A stretch of 64,000 nucleotides of DNA from Chersky-840 sp035604715 (lineage in GTDB: Bacteria; Actinomycetota; Acidimicrobiia; Acidimicrobiales; UBA8190). The notes under the pieces are model-generated. The model was not told the origin of the DNA. It saw nothing but the letters and a program-made list of their open reading frames with translations, and made no database searches. The DNA lies in the NCBI GenBank assembly GCA_963731665.1, contig CAVSWP010000011.1:1054001-1118000 (forward strand), given 5' to 3'. The translations under genes were made by a program, and so were the position numbers. Shown here piece by piece: positions 16,774 to 25,541 of the stretch; position 1 is the stretch's first letter; each line of letters begins with the position of its first letter.

Positions 16774-17262
16774 GTGCCTGAAGGCGTGATCAGGGTCGAT
16801 GACCCGAGAGCCACTGATGTTCGCCTGCTGCTCGAGCGCCACCTTGCCTTCACCAATGCGCACAGTCCACCCGAGGACTGCCATGCCCTCGACGTGGACG
16901 GCCTCCTCGATCCCGCCGTCACGTTCTTCAGCTTCCGCCGCGACGGTGTCCTGCTCGGCGTGGGCGCACTGAAGGAGCTGGATGCCCACCATGGCGAGCT
17001 GAAGTCGATGCACACGGCCGAAGAGGCCCGCCGTCACGGGGTCGGACGAGCGATGGTCGAGCATCTCGTGGGAGTCGCCCGGGGGCGTGGCCTGCGTCGA
17101 GTAAGTCTCGAGACGGGGTCGATGGACGCGTTTGCCCCGGGTCGGTCGCTCTATGCAAGCGCAGGGTTCACGCCGTGGGCGGCCTTCGGCGACTACAGCC
17201 CCAGCCAGAACAGCACCTTCATGACATTGTCCTTGGACAGCTCACACCCGGAGAAGCGGTGA
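16774..17262 (+). CDS. GNAT-family N-acetyltransferase
   Basis: 162 residues from a GTG. The acetyl-CoA binding motif A lies around residues 88-112: SMHTAEEARRHGVGRAMVEHL is the typical beta4-loop-helix with the R/Q-x-x-G-x-G/A pattern (RRHGVG). A VSLETGSMDAF segment and SLYASAGFTPW complete the fold. The acceptor substrate is unknown; small GNATs of this type modify amines, amino acids or antibiotics. Its stop codon overlaps the GTG start of the crotonase gene (GTGA), so the two are translationally coupled. Confidence 0.85.
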   Translation: MPEGVIRVDDPRATDVRLLLERHLAFTNAHSPPEDCHALDVDGLLDPAVTFFSFRRDGVLLGVGALKELDAHHGELKSMHTAEEARRHGVGRAMVEHLVGVARGRGLRRVSLETGSMDAFAPGRSLYASAGFTPWAAFGDYSPSQNSTFMTLSLDSSHPEKR

Positions 17263-17936
17263 GCGGCGAGCTTTTGATCAACCGTGCCGCGGAGCACGTG
17301 ACCCTGACGCTTCATCGACCCGAGAGCCGAAACGCCCTGTCAGTGGGCCTTCGCGACGCCGTCAGCGATGCACTCGACGAGCTGGCTGAGGACCCCTCGG
17401 TCAAGGCCGTGGTCGTCACCGGCGCCGGCAGCGTGTTCTCAGCAGGATTCGACCTGAAGGAATTCGAGCGCGCCGCCGGCGACGACGCCTTCATGGCGGA
17501 GTTGTGGGCATCGAGCGACCGCTTCCACCGCGCCGTGCTGAGCTTTCCACTCCCGCTCATGGCGGCGGTGAACGGTCCTGCCATCGCCGGAGGCTTCGAC
17601 CTGGCGGTCATGTGCGATTTGCGGGTGGCGTCGAACTCGGCGCGTTTCTCCCATCCGGAGCGCTCGTTCGGCGACGTGGTCTACGGACCGCTCCACGACC
17701 TGGTGGGCGGGGCGGTGGCCCGGGAGCTGACCATTGGTGGTCGCGAGCTCACGGCAGACGAAGCCCTGGCCGTCCACCTCGTGAGCGCCGTGGTCGAACC
17801 CGACGAGCTCACGGCAGAGGTGGCGCGGGTGCTGGCGCGGGTCTGCGTGGCGTCGCGCCCGGTGCTGGTGCGTACGAAGGCGAAGGCGCTTCGCCGTTCG
17901 GGCGTCGACCCGTCGAGCCCGACGCTCGATCTCTAG
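17259..17936 (+). CDS. Enoyl-CoA hydratase/isomerase (crotonase family)
   Basis: 225 residues from the GTG at 17259; the frame extends upstream but only over the GNAT gene. The oxyanion-hole segments are GSVFSAGFDLKEF and NGPAIAGGFDLAVMCDLR. The Glu pair of classical hydratases is not evident: the region after CDLRVAS reads RFSHPERSFG. Activity could therefore be isomerase, hydrolase or hydratase. It is somewhat shorter than the family's usual 255-260 residues, lacking part of the C-terminal helix. It forms an operon with the GNAT gene. Confidence 0.85.
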   Translation: MSGELLINRAAEHVTLTLHRPESRNALSVGLRDAVSDALDELAEDPSVKAVVVTGAGSVFSAGFDLKEFERAAGDDAFMAELWASSDRFHRAVLSFPLPLMAAVNGPAIAGGFDLAVMCDLRVASNSARFSHPERSFGDVVYGPLHDLVGGAVARELTIGGRELTADEALAVHLVSAVVEPDELTAEVARVLARVCVASRPVLVRTKAKALRRSGVDPSSPTLDL

Positions 17937-17970
17937 CCGGCGCTCGCCGCCCCGGCGGGGACCGGAGTGG

Positions 17971-17997
17971 TTGACACCGATCTATACGGCGTATAAG
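17971..17997 (+). promoter_or_regulatory. Promoter with TetR-type palindrome
   Basis: TTGACA (17971-17976) and TATAAG (17992-17997) form a promoter with a 15-base spacer. A perfect 13-bp palindrome, TATACG-G-CGTATA (17983-17995), lies across the spacer and -10. The downstream TetR gene starts 11 bases later, so autorepression is likely. Confidence 0.6.
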
Positions 17998-18008
17998 TTT
18001 ACCGAGCG

Positions 18009-18653
18009 ATGGTAAAGGTCGTCGAGACGACGGACTGGCGCCAGGCCCGCCGAGCTTCGGCACGCGAGGCGATTGTCGATGCGGCCTGGTCGCTGGTGGG
18101 CGAGGTGGGCCTGGCCGGCTTGTCCCTGCGGGACCTGGCCCGCCGGGCGGGGATCACCACACCGACGGTGTACGCCTACTTCGACTCCAAGAACGCCATC
18201 TACGACGCCATGTTCGGCCAAGCGGCCACCCAGTTCGCCGACCGGATGGCCGAGCCCTACGACGGCGACCTTCCCCGCGACCTGATGGTTGAGTCCGTGC
18301 ACCGCTTCTTCGAGTTCTGCACCAGCGACCCGGCGCGTTACCAGCTCCTGTTCCAACGCACGCTTCCCGGATTCGAGCCGTCACCCGAGTCCTATGCTCA
18401 CGCCCGGCGAGCCCTGGCCGGTGCCCAGGAATTGCTCGCCCTGAACGGGATCACCGACGCGCGCCATATCGATATGTGGACGGCTCTGGTTACCGGCCTC
18501 GTCGACCAGCAGGTATCCAACGACCCCGGAGGCACTCGTTGGACCGACCTCATCGACGAGTCGATCGCCATGTTCCTCGCTCACTGTCAGTCGCCCGGCC
18601 TTTCCCCTCGGTCCAGATCCCGTTCACATCGAACCAGAGGAGCCGTGTCATGA
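18009..18653 (+). CDS. TetR-family regulator
   Basis: 214 residues. The N-terminal HTH is at about 18-58: GLSLRDLARRAGITTPTVYA then YFDSKNAIYDAM. The C-terminal ligand domain matches the TetR_C WHG-type pattern (RFFEFCTSDPARYQLLFQRT). The final 20 residues are Arg/Ser-rich and may be dispensable. The stop overlaps the start of the next gene by 4 bases (ATGA), so it is co-expressed with the MDMPI-type enzyme and probably senses that enzyme's substrate. The promoter contains a palindrome that it may bind. Confidence 0.88.
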   Translation: MVKVVETTDWRQARRASAREAIVDAAWSLVGEVGLAGLSLRDLARRAGITTPTVYAYFDSKNAIYDAMFGQAATQFADRMAEPYDGDLPRDLMVESVHRFFEFCTSDPARYQLLFQRTLPGFEPSPESYAHARRALAGAQELLALNGITDARHIDMWTALVTGLVDQQVSNDPGGTRWTDLIDESIAMFLAHCQSPGLSPRSRSRSHRTRGAVS

Positions 18654-19417
18654 CCACGACGACGATCGACGTGGCGACCATCGCACCATTGACCCACCAT
18701 GAGGCGATGCGACTCCAAGCCGAAGAGCTGGAGCTCACCTTGGCCGTGCTGCGGTCACTCGACGACGCCGCGTGGACCGCCGCCACCGACTGCCCGGCCT
18801 GGGACGTCCGCGCCATGTACCAACACGTGCTGGGCGCGTGCGAGGCGGGTGCGTCCATGCGCGAGAACGTCCACCAGTTGCGCCGAGCCCGAAGCTACCG
18901 CAAGCACAACGGCGGCCCTCTGGAAGCGGCCCTGTCCTTTGTCCAGGTGAGCGAGCGCTGCGAGCTCGGCTCGGCCCAGATCGTCGAACGGCTTGCCGCC
19001 GTAGCGCCCAAGACCGTGCGCGGTCGCGCCCGCACGCCCGCCGTTGTGCGTCGTCACGCCAAGATCGCCGTCGATGGACCGGTTACCGAGACGTGGAAGC
19101 TCGGCTACCTGATCGACACGATCTATCTGCGTGACCTATGGATGCACCGCGTCGACGTCGCCCACGCTCTTCAGATGCCGGTCGATCTCAGGTCCGACCA
19201 CGATGGTCGGATCGTCGCCGACGTCGCCGCCGAATGGGCCCGGCGCCATAGCAAGCCCTTCGTTCTCGACCTCACCGGTCCGGCCGGCGCCACGTACGCC
19301 CACGACCCCGGTGCACCCGAAGCCGAACGGGTGACGCTCGACGCCGTTGATTTCTGTCGCACGCTGGCGGGTCGCCGACCTGGCGCCGGCTTGTTGGCCA
19401 CCATCGTCCCTTTCTGA
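18650..19417 (+). CDS. Mycothiol-dependent maleylpyruvate isomerase-type (DinB-like) enzyme
   Basis: 255 residues from the ATG at 18650. The N-terminal four-helix DinB/MDMPI domain has LRSLDDAAWTAATDCPAW and DVRAMYQHVLGACEAG, with a metal-binding His in the MYQHVLG segment. Later LRDLWMHRVDVAHAL supplies the other histidines. The C-terminal about 80 residues fit the MDMPI C-domain. Family members use mycothiol as cofactor, which supports an actinobacterial host. The actual substrate is unknown; maleylpyruvate is only the founding example. It is translationally coupled to the upstream TetR gene. Confidence 0.83.
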   Translation: MTTTTIDVATIAPLTHHEAMRLQAEELELTLAVLRSLDDAAWTAATDCPAWDVRAMYQHVLGACEAGASMRENVHQLRRARSYRKHNGGPLEAALSFVQVSERCELGSAQIVERLAAVAPKTVRGRARTPAVVRRHAKIAVDGPVTETWKLGYLIDTIYLRDLWMHRVDVAHALQMPVDLRSDHDGRIVADVAAEWARRHSKPFVLDLTGPAGATYAHDPGAPEAERVTLDAVDFCRTLAGRRPGAGLLATIVPF

Positions 19418-19513
19418 GGCCCCGGGCCCGACCACCGTGGCCGGGGTAGGCGCCAAGCGGTCCCGCCCGCCCCGGTATCTTTGCGAACTTCGGCCTCGCC
19501 GGGGCCAGGATGC

Positions 19514-19543
19514 GAGATGAGAGGGCCGAGGCCCTCTCATCTC
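19514..19543 (+). terminator. Perfect 14-bp inverted repeat (terminator)
   Basis: GAGATGAGAGGGCC and GGCCCTCTCATCTC are exact complements separated by GA, giving a 30-base hairpin 97 bases after the MDMPI stop codon. There is no U-tract, but the stem is the strongest in this part of the window. Confidence 0.6.
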
Positions 19544-20087
19544 ACCGGTTAACCGTTGTGCCCCCCGAGCTTTGTTCAAGCGTGAGCGCGCCAGCGCCCG
19601 GTGTCCAGTACCGCGGGGTAACCAGGGCCGACGTCGTGGGCGGGCCGTGCTGAGTGGTCTGCGAAGGGTGGTCCCGGCGACCTGCGGGGGGCCACAGGCC
19701 GCTCCGGGACTCCACCCTCGCTCGGCAAGCCCTCAGGTGGGTGCTGCTCGCTCCCGCCTGACTCCCCGCGGACCAGCATCAGATGGTCGTGGCACTCCTC
19801 CCTTGTCCTTGTTCAGGGTGGTCGAAGCGCAGGTTTTCTAGGACTTCCCGCCATTGCCCGGGCTGAGCTTCATGCCCGGACAACGTCGTAATGATTGTTC
19901 GTCGGGCCTGGGGATAACAAGAGGAGAGCGTGGGGATTGCGCGGCCGATTCCGAATCGGCCCCGGGGTCTGCGGCCATCCCCGGTGTCGGCGACGGTCTG
20001 GACCACGTGATCTCGCCACTGACGGTCTCGACTCCCATGCGGTCGGAATGGGTTGTGACTACAGTCCGGCCGGACCGAGGGGGACGG
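19544..20087 (-). ncRNA. Possible structured RNA region (no gene seen)
   Basis: No convincing ORF. On the minus strand 19667-19716 folds into nested stems. GGTGG-TCCCGG pairs with CCGGGACCACC, allowing a 2-base bulge, and encloses CCTGTGG-CCCC-CCGCAGG with one G-U pair that is lost as C-A on the plus strand. Flanking CACCC/GGGTG and GACCA/TGGTC pairs extend the fold. It may be a remnant of a group II intron or transposon-associated RNA; I cannot assign a class. A separate 19-bp palindrome is at 19943-19961. Confidence 0.3.
19943..19961. promoter_or_regulatory. Perfect 19-bp palindrome upstream of the DUF1214 gene
   Basis: GGCCGATTC and GAATCGGCC flank a single C, with all 9 pairs matching. 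It is 126 bases upstream of the DUF1214 start, where a repressor dimer could bind; it could also form a short hairpin. Confidence 0.5.
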
Positions 20088-21335
20088 ATGGGTACACCGG
20101 CAGACGCGGGGGCCTCGGTGGCGTGGTTCCCGGCGACGGTGGGATCGGCGTACCGGCGGGGCACCGCCGGTGACGACGACCTGCTTTCTGGTGACGCCTT
20201 CGAAGACATGCTCCACGGGCTGCGCCGGGCCGGAGACCTGGTGCGGTCGGCCCGCGCGCCGGGGTTCCCGGTCGACCGCGCGGCCGGCTACCGGCACCTG
20301 CTGGTGCTCGTGTCGCTCGCCGTGGACGAGGCGTTGCGGCCATCGAACCCGTACGACCCCTTCTTCGCACCCGCCAACGTGGACGCCGTCCTGAAATGGG
20401 GAATGGACTGCCCCGACGCCGCGTACACGGGAGCCGCCTTGCGCGGCGACGCCACCTATCGCGTCCGCGGTAAGCGGGGGACGGTCCGCTACCTCGGGTT
20501 TCAGGTCATGTCGGGCATCGAGAGCTCGGTCAACGTCGTGGCTGACGACCTCGCCATCGCGGCCGACGGGTCCTTCGAGATCATGTTGTCGGCGAAGGAG
20601 CACCCGGGAAACTGGATGGCCTTGTCGGACAGGACCTCGTCCTTGGTGGTCAGGCAGTTCTTCTACGACTGGGACGCTGAGCAGCCCGCCCGTCTGGACA
20701 TCGCGTGTCTGGAGCCAGGTCCCTCGTGGCCGGATCCCGAACCGTTGTCACCGGCGGGAGTGGCGCGGCAGCTGGTGGCCGTGGGGGAGTTCCTCGAGGC
20801 GAGCGTGGCATTCTGGCTGGACGTGGAGGAAGGCGGTCGCTCCCAGGGGATCAACGTCTTCCGCCAGCCCGCCGCCCTCACGGCCATGGGCGCGGCGGCG
20901 GAGAACGTGAGCGTGTGGGGGTCGTGGGAGCTCGGTGAGGACGAGGCCCTCGTGATCGAGGTGACGCCTCCGGAGGCGCTGTACTGGAGCGTCTCGCTCG
21001 GGAACCACTGGTGGGAGACCATCGACTATGCCAATCGTCAGTCGAGTCTCAATGGCCATCAGGCCAGCCTCGATGACGACGGGGTGTTCCGAGCCGTGGT
21101 GTCGCACACCGACCCGGGTGTGGCCAACTGGCTCGACACCGCCGGCAATCGCCAGGGACCGATGATCTTCCGTTGGGTCCGAGCCCAGGGTGCTCCCGTC
21201 CCGACCACTCGCGTGGTGAGCGTCGCCAAGATCGACGCCGCACTCCCGGCGCATACGGCCCGCGTCGACCCGACGCGCCGTCGTGCCATCATTGCCCGCC
21301 GGCGATCGGCGGTACGACGGCGATTCCCGCGCTGA
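20088..21335 (+). CDS. DUF1214-domain protein
   Basis: 415 residues from the ATG at 20088, which has GAGGGGGAC upstream. An in-frame extension to 19854 lacks coding character. The N-terminal half includes LSLAVDEALRPSNPYDP-like text and ALRGDATYRVRGKRGTVRYL, and the C-terminal DUF1214 region carries ELGEDEALVIEVTPPEALYW, SLGNHWWETIDYANR and TDPGVANWLDTAG. Such proteins are frequent in actinobacteria near steroid, lipid or SDR genes; no enzymatic role is established. The C-terminus is basic (RRRAIIARRRSAVRRRFPR). It precedes the SDR and sulfotransferase genes by 70 bases and probably shares their transcript. Confidence 0.8.
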   Translation: MGTPADAGASVAWFPATVGSAYRRGTAGDDDLLSGDAFEDMLHGLRRAGDLVRSARAPGFPVDRAAGYRHLLVLVSLAVDEALRPSNPYDPFFAPANVDAVLKWGMDCPDAAYTGAALRGDATYRVRGKRGTVRYLGFQVMSGIESSVNVVADDLAIAADGSFEIMLSAKEHPGNWMALSDRTSSLVVRQFFYDWDAEQPARLDIACLEPGPSWPDPEPLSPAGVARQLVAVGEFLEASVAFWLDVEEGGRSQGINVFRQPAALTAMGAAAENVSVWGSWELGEDEALVIEVTPPEALYWSVSLGNHWWETIDYANRQSSLNGHQASLDDDGVFRAVVSHTDPGVANWLDTAGNRQGPMIFRWVRAQGAPVPTTRVVSVAKIDAALPAHTARVDPTRRRAIIARRRSAVRRRFPR

Positions 21336-21405
21336 GCCGAACCTCGACGCTGACGTCGACACGCACCAGGACAAAGAGCAAAGTCATTCACAGGAGCAGG
21401 AAAAC

Positions 21406-22209
21406 ATGGACCTCGGATTCTCCGACGCCACTGCTGTGGTCACAGGTGGAACGAAGGGGATGGGACGCGCCATCGCCGAGTGCTTCGCCGCCGAGGCCGC
21501 CCGGGTGGCGGTGTTCGCCCGTGGTCGGGCCGCCCTCGACGAGACGGCGGCCGCCATCGAGGGACTGGGAAGTCCCGAGTGCCTGGGGCTGCAGGTCGAT
21601 GTGGCCGACGGAGATTCGGTCGTGGCGGCCTTCGAGGCGCTGCAGGAGCACTGGGGCTCGCTGAACGTCCTCGTCAACACGGTGGGCCCGGCCGCCGGCC
21701 GCTTCGATCAGTTGAGCGACGCCGACTGGGTGACGGCGTTCCAGCTCGGCACCCTGGGGGCGGTTCGCTGTGTGCGTGGCGCGCTGCCGCTGCTGCGGCG
21801 GGCCCAGTGGGCACGGATCGTGAATCTCTCGGCGCACTCCACTCAGCGCCAGAGCGAGATCCTGCCCGCCTACACGGCGTCCAAGGCTGCGTTGACGAGC
21901 GTGTCGAAGAACTTGGCCCGCTCGCTCGCCCCCGAGGGCATCCTCGTCAACACGGTGAGCCCGGGAACCATCGTCACGGCCAGCTTCACCGAGGCCCTGC
22001 GCGGTGTGTTCGAAGAGCGCGGCCTCGACGCCTCGAACCCCCACGACGTGATGCAGTGGATCGACGAGGTCTTCCACCAGCCCGCCGACCTCGGTCGTGC
22101 CGGCCTGCCCGAGGAAGTCGCTGTCGTGGTGGCGTTTCTGGCCTCACCGCGAAACGGTTATGTCACGGGGGCCAATGTCAACGTGGACGGCGGCTCGGAC
22201 TTCGTCTGA
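21406..22209 (+). CDS. Short-chain dehydrogenase/reductase (SDR)
   Basis: 267 residues from the ATG at 21406, preceded by AGGAGCAGG. The Rossmann motif TGGTKGMG is near 14-21, NTVGP replaces NNAG, and the catalytic Ser (NLSAHS), Tyr and Lys (YTASK) are complete. After that come VNTVSPGTIVT and the C-terminal GANVNVDGGSDF. This is a classical SDR with intact catalytic residues, unlike the one at 6011. Its stop overlaps the sulfotransferase start (TGATG), indicating tight coupling. An oxidoreductase acting on an alcohol later sulfated, or on a desulfated product, is a reasonable inference. Confidence 0.88.
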   Translation: MDLGFSDATAVVTGGTKGMGRAIAECFAAEAARVAVFARGRAALDETAAAIEGLGSPECLGLQVDVADGDSVVAAFEALQEHWGSLNVLVNTVGPAAGRFDQLSDADWVTAFQLGTLGAVRCVRGALPLLRRAQWARIVNLSAHSTQRQSEILPAYTASKAALTSVSKNLARSLAPEGILVNTVSPGTIVTASFTEALRGVFEERGLDASNPHDVMQWIDEVFHQPADLGRAGLPEEVAVVVAFLASPRNGYVTGANVNVDGGSDFV

Positions 22210-23363
22210 TGCTGAGCGCTCGCGATCTGGTCGCCGAGGCCGTCCACCAGTCCGGCTTGGAGGATTTCGGGGAAGACGACTTTCGTGAGGGCTTGGAGGT
22301 GCTCACCGAGTCATTGACCACCGAGGCGGATCTCACCGAGCTCGGGGCGGAGATCCTCGGGCTGCGCCTGTGCATGCTTCTCGCCAACCGACTGCGTGTC
22401 GAGGATGTCTATCGTCAGGATCCCTCCATCGCCGCCCAGACCGTGGAAGGACCCCTGGTCATCATCGGCCTCCCCCGCACGGGGACGACGGCGCTGAGCC
22501 AACTGGTGACGACCGATCCCCAGATCCGCTCCTTGCGGTTGTGGGAGTCGAGCGACCCCGTTCCGCCCCCCCAGTCGTCAACCGAGCACAGCGACCCTCG
22601 CATCGAGGAGACCGCTCGGGGGCTCGAGGCCATGTACGCGGCGTTTCCCCGGATGAAGTCGATGTACTTCCAGACCGCCACCGGTGCCACCGAGTGTCAG
22701 GACCTTCTCGGAATGGAGTTCCGCACGGCCCACTTCGACGGCATGGCCCACGTCCCCCGCTACACGCAATGGGTTCTTCACTGCGATATGGCCCCCGCGT
22801 ACCGGTACCACCGGAGGGTGCTCCAGCTCTTGCAATGGCGCTGCCCCCCTCGGCTCTGGCACCTGAAGACCCCCGTGCACATGCTGGCGCTGGACAGCCT
22901 GCTCGAGGCCTACCCCGACGCCCGGTTCCTGTGGACACACCGGGACCCGGCGGAGGTGCTGGGCTCGGTGTGCAGCCTGATCGCCTATACCAGGAGCTGG
23001 GTCAGCGACCGTGTTGACGCCGACCTGGGCGAGTTACAGGTCGAGCTCTGGGCCGAAGCCCTGCGCCGGGCGATGGCCTTCCGCCGTGAGCTGGGTGAGG
23101 ACAGGTTCGCCGACATCCACTTCGACGACCTGAACCGTGATCCGGTCGGAACGGTGCGACGCGCCTACGACCAGCTCGGTCTGACCCTCGGCGACGACGC
23201 CAGGCGACACATGGTGGCCTGGGCCGCTCAGAACCCTCGGGGCGCGCACGGCGTGCACGAGTATGCCCTCGAGGAGTTCGGCGTCGACCCCGGGAACGTC
23301 CGGCGGTCCTTCTCCTCCTACGTCGAACACTTCGCCATCGGCGATGGCGCCACCACAGGCTGA
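22209..23363 (+). CDS. Sulfotransferase
   Basis: 384 residues from the ATG at 22209. The PAPS 5'-phosphosulfate loop is GLPRTGTTALSQ at 87-98. The 3'-phosphate motif is FLWTHRDPAEVLGS near 240. LWHLKTPVHMLALD lies between them. An N-terminal helical extension of about 80 residues is typical of actinobacterial Stf-like lipid or polyketide sulfotransferases. It transfers sulfate from PAPS to a hydroxyl of an unidentified acceptor. The overlap with the SDR gene, and DUF1214 just upstream, form a three-gene operon seen in mycobacteria-like genomes. Confidence 0.87.
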   Translation: MLSARDLVAEAVHQSGLEDFGEDDFREGLEVLTESLTTEADLTELGAEILGLRLCMLLANRLRVEDVYRQDPSIAAQTVEGPLVIIGLPRTGTTALSQLVTTDPQIRSLRLWESSDPVPPPQSSTEHSDPRIEETARGLEAMYAAFPRMKSMYFQTATGATECQDLLGMEFRTAHFDGMAHVPRYTQWVLHCDMAPAYRYHRRVLQLLQWRCPPRLWHLKTPVHMLALDSLLEAYPDARFLWTHRDPAEVLGSVCSLIAYTRSWVSDRVDADLGELQVELWAEALRRAMAFRRELGEDRFADIHFDDLNRDPVGTVRRAYDQLGLTLGDDARRHMVAWAAQNPRGAHGVHEYALEEFGVDPGNVRRSFSSYVEHFAIGDGATTG

Positions 23364-23416
23364 TTCAACGGGGCCACCTCTCGCCCTGTCGCAGGAAGAC
23401 CTGCCAGAATCAAGCG

Positions 23417-25498
23417 GTGCGCCCGTGGCCGAAAGTGGCTTGGCTGACCTTGAGCTTGTTAATGGGAGCAAGTGCGCTCACGGGCTGCGCAGGGAGCTCC
23501 CCTACCGCCATTCGCACGACCGGCAGCGGACCGGCTGCGGAGTACGACTGCCAATACAATATGAATACCGATGCATTCACCGGCGCCTATGGCACCGCGT
23601 CAGAAATCGGATGGGAGGGCAATTATCAAGGGGTTGTCACCTGTCTGGGCGGAACCTTCTACGTCCAGGATGACATCAACAGGGACTACGGCTTCGGCAT
23701 CTACGACGGTGCCCCGACGACGTGGACCGACGCGGAAGGGTACCTTCCTGCACAGGTGACCACCTTCCGGCGCTCCGGGGCCAATGTGTCAATCACCGAG
23801 TTCGCCGACAAGTTGGATCTCGGCGGCGAACCCTATGTTGCGGTGTACAGCCGCGTATCGATCCGTAATCCGACCGACCGGGTGATCGAGGCCAATCCGG
23901 AGCCCTCTCCCGGGTTGGTTCAGCTCAAGGCCGCCCCGAACTCGGTCAAGCCTCATTCGTCGGTCGATCATGACTATGTGTTGGCCGTCGACCGCTTCGG
24001 GGACTTCTATCCGTGGCCCAGCGCGCAAGCTCTGGCCTCCGCCGGGAGCTTCGATCAACATTACGCCCACATGCGGAAATTCTGGGATCAGCAACTCGCC
24101 GGTATCGCCGGCATCAGTGTCCCCGACTCGTCACTCGACGCCGCATACCGGAGCGGGTTCATCTACACCCAGATCGCTCGGAGCGGTGACGATCTGAACA
24201 CCGGTGTCAACGGCTATGAGTCCGAGTTCAGTCACGACGTCATCGGCATCCTGGACAACCTTTTCACCCAGGGATATTTCTCCGACGCCCACGCATTGCT
24301 CCTCGAGGCGGGCAGCGCCGTCAGTACCGAGGGCCAGTACCAAGACGGAGTCTGGACCTACGCCTGGCCTTGGGCGATCTACCTGTTGAAGACCGGCGAT
24401 CTCAGCTTTGTCAAGGAGCATTTCGCTTCGATCAAACGCACGGCGCACGTCATCGCCACTGACCGGACCGGACCCTCGGGCATCATGGAATCAACGAACG
24501 ACATCGACACCCAGGGCTATTGGACAACGGACGACTACGAAGCCCTGACGGGCCTGGCGGCATACGGCTACCTGGCCAAGAGCATCGGGGATGCTGCCGA
24601 GGCCACTTGGGCGACGCAACAGTACGACAGCCTGCTGTCGGCGACGAACGAGGCGCTCGTCACGACCATCAGCCGCTACGGCCTGGACTACCTGCCCTGC
24701 TCGCTCCTCGCCCCCAATACCGTCAACAGGTGTGCGAATCCCGAAGACGCCAACTGGACGTCGCCGTTCGGGTTCGGCGGCTGGGCGTGGAACGGGTATC
24801 TCTTGGGGGCACCGCTCAGCGGGCCCGGCATCTCTCTGATCGACGCCACCTATGCCTACGGTTTCCAGCGTCTCAAGGGCACGCTTCCACCGGACACCTT
24901 CGGTGGCTTCCCGGGCGACTACTACTCGACCGCTTACAACGCGGGCATGGGGAGCGCCGGTCTGGCCAGTACGGCCTATCGTGATCAGGGAATTCTGAGT
25001 TACCAGTTCATGATCGAGAACAGCCAGAGTGGACCGTACTCGTGGTGGGAGAGCTCGAGCGCTCCCTCCGGCGACACGCCATGGATCGGGGAACACCCTG
25101 TCGCGGGCCAAGGCTCGTCCCCCCACGCCTGGGGGATGTCGCAGGCCAACAAGGTGCTGTTGGACTCACTGGTAGCGCAGAGTTTCGACGGCGCCTTGAT
25201 CGTGGGTCGAGGTGTCCCTGCGCAATGGTTGGCCGATGGTGGGTCGATCTCTGTCACCAACTTCCCCACCACCGACGGCAGGAGGCTGAGCGTCAGAATC
25301 TCGTCGAGCGGTCAGTCGGTTTCACTGTCCCTCAGCGGGCAATCGCCATCGGGGCCGGTGCTCTTCGACCTTCCCTCGTTCATCAACAACATCGCCGCCG
25401 CGTCATCCGGAAGCATCGACCAGGGCACCGGGACAGTGACATTGGCACCAGGGACTCGGCATGTCACCGTCCAATTCCGCGCGGATTCCGTACAGTGA
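23417..25498 (+). CDS. Lipoprotein glycosidase-like protein (six-hairpin fold)
   Basis: 693 residues from a GTG. The signal ends in LTGC with lipidated Cys24, so it is membrane-anchored outside the cell. Residues about 45-230 are beta-rich. Residues about 240-590 show the repeated helical-pair pattern of an (alpha/alpha)6 catalytic barrel (GVWTYAWPWAIYLLKTGD, TTDDYEALTGLAAYGYLA, FGGWAWNGYLLG). The last 90 residues form a beta-sandwich with VGRGVPAQWL. This layout fits GH63/GH78/GH65-like enzymes. Candidate acids are Asp/Glu in MESTNDIDTQ and in NPEDANW, but I cannot name the catalytic pair. Substrate unknown. Confidence 0.7.
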   Translation: MRPWPKVAWLTLSLLMGASALTGCAGSSPTAIRTTGSGPAAEYDCQYNMNTDAFTGAYGTASEIGWEGNYQGVVTCLGGTFYVQDDINRDYGFGIYDGAPTTWTDAEGYLPAQVTTFRRSGANVSITEFADKLDLGGEPYVAVYSRVSIRNPTDRVIEANPEPSPGLVQLKAAPNSVKPHSSVDHDYVLAVDRFGDFYPWPSAQALASAGSFDQHYAHMRKFWDQQLAGIAGISVPDSSLDAAYRSGFIYTQIARSGDDLNTGVNGYESEFSHDVIGILDNLFTQGYFSDAHALLLEAGSAVSTEGQYQDGVWTYAWPWAIYLLKTGDLSFVKEHFASIKRTAHVIATDRTGPSGIMESTNDIDTQGYWTTDDYEALTGLAAYGYLAKSIGDAAEATWATQQYDSLLSATNEALVTTISRYGLDYLPCSLLAPNTVNRCANPEDANWTSPFGFGGWAWNGYLLGAPLSGPGISLIDATYAYGFQRLKGTLPPDTFGGFPGDYYSTAYNAGMGSAGLASTAYRDQGILSYQFMIENSQSGPYSWWESSSAPSGDTPWIGEHPVAGQGSSPHAWGMSQANKVLLDSLVAQSFDGALIVGRGVPAQWLADGGSISVTNFPTTDGRRLSVRISSSGQSVSLSLSGQSPSGPVLFDLPSFINNIAAASSGSIDQGTGTVTLAPGTRHVTVQFRADSVQ

Positions 25499-25522
25499 TG
25501 CCGGCCCGAGTCGAGAGCCGGG

Positions 25523-25540
25523 GTCCCAGGAGCCTGGGAC
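25523..25540. terminator. Bidirectional hairpin between convergent genes
   Basis: GTCCCAGG and CCTGGGAC are perfect 8-bp arms around AG, located between the stop codons of the glycosidase-like gene (+) and the amidohydrolase gene (-). Confidence 0.55.
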
Positions 25541-25541
25541 A

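Noticed and set aside
21480..22208. Extended start for the sulfotransferase
   Set aside because: The extension is Arg/Gly-rich antisense-type text overlapping the SDR gene; the ATG at 22209 overlaps the SDR stop as in a coupled operon.
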